From: Photobacterium sp. TY1-4
Lineage (GTDB): Bacteria; Pseudomonadota; Gammaproteobacteria; Enterobacterales; Vibrionaceae
Assembly: GCF_025398175.1 (NCBI RefSeq)
Contig: NZ_CP099734.1
Coordinates: 1,798,001-1,862,000, forward strand
Length of the DNA: 64,000 bases
Direction of reading: 5' to 3'
Shown here one piece after another: positions 61,071 to 64,000 of this stretch. The notes beneath the pieces were generated by a model. It was not told where the DNA came from. It searched no databases and saw nothing but the letters and a program-made list of their open reading frames with translations. A program made the position numbers and the translations under genes. Each line of letters begins with the position of its first letter. Position 1 is the first letter of the stretch.

Positions 61071-62606
61071 ATGAGTACCACTGGAGCGACTGCCGTCAGA
61101 GCCACAAAGAAGAAACTCAGCTTTCCTTCCGCATATACCGTCTTGTTTTGCGTTGCTGCCCTGGTAGCCATGCTGACTTGGTTTGTTGATGCCGGCGTCT
61201 ACAACAAACTGTCCTATCAGGGTGAAAGCTTTATGATCACCTATTCGGACGGGCGTACAGAAACGTTACCCGCGACGCAAGAAACACTGGACGACATTGG
61301 CATTAAGGCCGATCTGGAAAAATTCGTCAACGGCGACATCTATAAGCCCGTCGGTATCCCCAACTCCTACACCACCGTCGATCCAAACCCACAGGGGATC
61401 ATGGATCTATTCAAAGCCCCGATCCAAGGCATGTATCAATCCATTGATGTCGTGTTCTTCGTGCTGGTGATTGGCGGGTTCATCGGTATCGTCAATCACT
61501 CAGGTGCATTCGGCGCGGGGATCAACCGCCTGTCACAGGTGATGACAGGTCGGGAAACGTGGCTCATTGTCATCGTCACAGCCCTGATAGCACTGGGCGG
61601 AACAAGCTTTGGCATGGCTGAAGAAACCATTGCTTTCTACCCGATCCTGGTGCCCATTTTCATTGCCGCAGGCTACGACGCGATTGTCGCCCTGGCCGCA
61701 ATTTATCTGGGATCGTCCATCGGGACCATGTGCTCAACGGTCAACCCGTTCAGTACCATCATTGCTTCAAATGCCGCCGGAATAAACTGGACGCTGGGTT
61801 TAAACTCTCGTTTGGCGTTGCTGATTGCCGGCACTCTGGTTTGCATGTTGTACATCATTCGCTACGCGCAGCGGGTGAAAGCCGATCCAACCCAGTCACT
61901 GATTTACGACCAGAAACAAGAGATAGAAGCGCGTTTCCTGAAAAACATCGATACCGGTGCATCGGCAGCGAAACTCGAGAAACGTCACACGATCATTCTG
62001 ACCCTGTTCGCCAGCACCTTCTTCATAATGGTGTACGGTGTCTCCAGCCTGGGCTGGTGGTTTGAAGAAATGACCACCCTATTCTTCGTCTCAGCTATCG
62101 TGATAGCGCTGGTTGATCGGATCCCGGAAAAAGAGTTCGTGCACGAGTTTATTCAGGGTGCCAATGACTTGCTCGGTGTCGCCCTCATCATCGCAATTGC
62201 CCGCGGTGTCACCGTGTTAATGGATGGCGGCATGATCAGCGACTCCATCCTTCATGCCAGCGCCAATATGGTGGAGGGAATGGATAAAGGCCTGTTCATT
62301 GTGGTGATGATGTTCCTGTTCGCAGGCGTGTCGTTCTTCGTCCCTTCTTCATCCGGTTTGGCGGTGCTGTCGATGCCCATCATGGCACCATTAGCCGATG
62401 TGGTCGGTATCCCACGGGACAACATTGTCAGCTCGTATCAATTTGGCATGGGGCTCATGGCCTTCATTACCCCAACCGGTTTGGTACTTGCCTCGCTGGC
62501 CATGGTCAATGTCACCTTCGACAAATGGTTACGGTTCGTGATGCCGCTTCTTGGCATTCTTGTTGCCATGGCAGCCGCAACCTTGCTGATCAGCGTTTAT
62601 CTCTAA
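61071..62606 (+). CDS. YfcC-family (ArcD/DcuC-like) membrane transporter
   Basis: This 511-residue protein has about 12 membrane helices. Conserved features are the polar helices GGTSFGMAEETIAFYPILVPIF and SSIGTMCSTVNPFSTIIASNAAG, and the late FVPSSSGLAVLSMPIMAPLADV. It belongs to the YfcC/ArcD group, which includes amino-acid and C4-dicarboxylate carriers; substrate unknown. A hydrophilic insert (about 45-95) lies after the first helix. AGGGGG lies before the ATG. The preceding exported amidohydrolase suggests a shared substrate, though a terminator lies between. Confidence 0.92.
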   Translation: MSTTGATAVRATKKKLSFPSAYTVLFCVAALVAMLTWFVDAGVYNKLSYQGESFMITYSDGRTETLPATQETLDDIGIKADLEKFVNGDIYKPVGIPNSYTTVDPNPQGIMDLFKAPIQGMYQSIDVVFFVLVIGGFIGIVNHSGAFGAGINRLSQVMTGRETWLIVIVTALIALGGTSFGMAEETIAFYPILVPIFIAAGYDAIVALAAIYLGSSIGTMCSTVNPFSTIIASNAAGINWTLGLNSRLALLIAGTLVCMLYIIRYAQRVKADPTQSLIYDQKQEIEARFLKNIDTGASAAKLEKRHTIILTLFASTFFIMVYGVSSLGWWFEEMTTLFFVSAIVIALVDRIPEKEFVHEFIQGANDLLGVALIIAIARGVTVLMDGGMISDSILHASANMVEGMDKGLFIVVMMFLFAGVSFFVPSSSGLAVLSMPIMAPLADVVGIPRDNIVSSYQFGMGLMAFITPTGLVLASLAMVNVTFDKWLRFVMPLLGILVAMAAATLLISVYL

Positions 62607-62623
62607 TCCTACCAAAGATGTAA

Positions 62624-62650
62624 AAGGCTACCGCGAGGTAGCCTTACTTT
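62624..62650 (+). terminator. Terminator of the YfcC-type gene
   Basis: A 9-bp stem AAGGCTACC / GGTAGCCTT with a GCGA loop is followed by ACTTTACCTT; the U tract is weak. Confidence 0.7.
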
Positions 62651-62708
62651 ACCTTGGAAAAAATAGCCAGGTTACACCATTAGTTCTTCTTGTATACTGT
62701 AATATTCA

Positions 62709-64000
62709 GGCTCTTCACCGAGTGTAGTGGAAAGTGTTTCTTTTCAAACTCTAGAATCAGTTGGAAAATGAAGGGAAATCCTGCCAATTGAGCCCAGAAC
62801 CAGATGAAAGATACTGCACTTTATCAAGCTATCCTTGGCCTGCTTCCACCATGGGCTGTGGACTCTGTCCAGGTGGATAAAACTACCCAACGTGTTACCG
62901 TGACTATCGTCTACGAAAGCCATTTAGCAATCGCTTGTCCAACATGCTCGAAAGCTGTAAGAAAGCATGACTCACGAAAGCGAATATGGCGTCACTTGGA
63001 TACATGCCAATTCGAAACTTATCTTGAAGCCGAAGTCCCGCGCGCTGATTGTCCCAAACATGGGATTCAGACAATTCCTGTTCCCTGGGCATCCCCAGGA
63101 AGTCGCTATAGTGAGCTCTTTGAGACAAAGATTATTGAAACGCTCCAATTCACTTCTCTCCATTCTGTCGCTAAAGCTTTTCGACTGAGTTGGGGAGCCA
63201 TTGACCGGATAATGAAACGGGCCGTTTTACGGGGGCTCGCCCGGCGGAGTTTAAATAAGGTAGAAGATCTGCTGGTAGACGAAACAGCCTTTTGCCGAGG
63301 ACACGACTATGTCACGGTTATGTCGAGCCGAACGGGTCAAGTTCTTGCTGTTGCTGACGGTAAAAGTGAACAAAGCTTGGCAACCTGCTACGAAGTACTG
63401 CCGAACATAGCTAAACAGCAGATCCGCTCAGTGTCGATGGACATGAGCCAGGCCTTTATTAATGCAACTGAGTCCTTCTTTGGCTCGCGATCGAAACGTC
63501 TGATTGCGGTTGATCATTTCCACGTGGCAAAAGTACTCACTAAAGCCGTTGACGATGTTCGCAAACAGGAGGCTAACAGCCTACCGACATTCCTCAAGCG
63601 AGAGTGCCACAGAACTCGCTACGGCTGGCTCAAAAGAAATGGAAACCTCGCAGGCCGCCTAAGGGAACGTATAAATATGCTGGCCAAGCTCATGCTTAAT
63701 ACTGGCCTTAGCTGGGCGCTCAAAGAGCAAGCAAGGCTGATCTGGTACGGAAGTTCGATCAGAAGAGCAAAAGACCAATGGCTTGAGTGGCTCGCTTTAG
63801 TCAAAGCAAGTGGAATCAAACCATTGATAACAGCAGCGACGACAGTGAAAAAGCACTTACCAGCGATACTCAATGCAATGCGTCTGAAGGCATCGAATGG
63901 CTTGGCGGAAGCTATAAATGCCAAAATCCAGTACATGAAACTCAGAGCTAAAGGCTTCAGAAACAAAGAGCGATTCAAGACAGCGATACTGTTCTATTTT
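62709..64000 (+). mobile_element. ISL3-family insertion sequence, cut by the window edge
   Basis: The left end GGCTCTTCACCGAGTGTAGT looks like an ISL3-type inverted repeat. The transposase gene starts 95 bp inside. The bases before it (AATATTCA, 62701-62708) would be the 8-bp target duplication typical of ISL3 elements; this cannot be tested because the right end is outside the window. Confidence 0.8.
62804..64000 (+). CDS. ISL3-family transposase (3' end outside window)
   Basis: The frame is open for 399 codons from MKDTALYQAILGLLPPW to the window edge. An N-terminal zinc-finger pattern (CPTC...CPKH, about residues 46-88), a helix-turn-helix (SLHSVAKAFRLSWGAIDRI) and DDE residues (VDETAF near 163; SMDMSQAF near 219; a late Glu in LAEAINAKIQ) fit ISL3 transposases, about 400-430 residues long. 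The gene appears intact so far. Confidence 0.92.
   Translation, partial: MKDTALYQAILGLLPPWAVDSVQVDKTTQRVTVTIVYESHLAIACPTCSKAVRKHDSRKRIWRHLDTCQFETYLEAEVPRADCPKHGIQTIPVPWASPGSRYSELFETKIIETLQFTSLHSVAKAFRLSWGAIDRIMKRAVLRGLARRSLNKVEDLLVDETAFCRGHDYVTVMSSRTGQVLAVADGKSEQSLATCYEVLPNIAKQQIRSVSMDMSQAFINATESFFGSRSKRLIAVDHFHVAKVLTKAVDDVRKQEANSLPTFLKRECHRTRYGWLKRNGNLAGRLRERINMLAKLMLNTGLSWALKEQARLIWYGSSIRRAKDQWLEWLALVKASGIKPLITAATTVKKHLPAILNAMRLKASNGLAEAINAKIQYMKLRAKGFRNKERFKTAILFYF

Noticed and set aside
62904..63188. Short frames inside the insertion sequence
   Set aside because: They overlap the transposase reading frame, which is open and family-like.

Overview
The window looks like a chromosomal stretch of a marine gamma-proteobacterium of the Vibrionaceae, most like a Photobacterium or a relative with about 50 % GC. 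This rests on recognised proteins and gene order (pepN with a DUF2835 gene; yebR/msrC-proQ-prc; the LetA-LetB pair followed by rsmF; twin CspA-type genes). I could not run a database search. No rRNA, tRNA or CRISPR array was seen. The right edge is cut inside an ISL3-type insertion sequence.

Layout. 1-5.6 kb: a GntR-type operator, a DUF2835 protein, aminopeptidase N, nicotinate phosphoribosyltransferase and a secreted protein of unknown function. 5.8-16.4 kb: housekeeping envelope and RNA genes, namely prc, proQ and msrC, a divergent ABC exporter behind a good Fur box, letA-letB, and rsmF starting at TTG. 16.4-22 kb: azoR, unknown genes, two candidate small-RNA loci and two cold-shock genes. 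21.3-26 kb: an RstA/RstB-like two-component system beside two lipoproteins that share an EF-hand-like C-terminal domain. 26-29 kb: an MFS exporter, a DJ-1/PfpI protein, two acetyltransferases and a RidA remnant.

The most interesting locus is 29.5-38.5 kb. It is a five-gene leftward operon (Rieske oxygenase, aldehyde dehydrogenase, rubredoxin-reductase fusion, PuuB-type FAD amine oxidase, EutQ-like cupin), divergent from a BCCT betaine-type transporter and followed by a GcvA-like LysR regulator. The Rieske enzyme has Glu at the bridging position reported for the carnitine oxygenase CntA. Together they read as uptake and oxidative breakdown of an N-methylated or quaternary amine, with rubredoxin as the only local electron donor. 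The substrate is not known from sequence; homarine, trigonelline, stachydrine, choline and carnitine-type betaines are candidates.

38.8-45 kb is accessory: a hydrolase whose nucleophile Ser is Phe, a frameshifted membrane gene, an AT-rich orphan, NIPSNAP, LysE, a stomatin/NfeD pair and a LysR fragment. 45.2-50.8 kb holds a sulfur and methyl-group set: a homocysteine S-methyltransferase overlapping a second BCCT transporter, then a cystathionine gamma-lyase/synthase-like enzyme and an NhaC-type antiporter. 51-56.9 kb: a periplasmic nucleotidase, a Fur-controlled TonB receptor, a 24-residue peptide gene ending in Cys-Trp-Pro-Trp, and a DsbB-like protein. 57-58.7 kb: a PACE efflux / AhpD-like / TetR operon with a paired operator. 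59.2-62.6 kb: an exported MTA/SAH-deaminase-type amidohydrolase and a YfcC-type transporter, then the IS.
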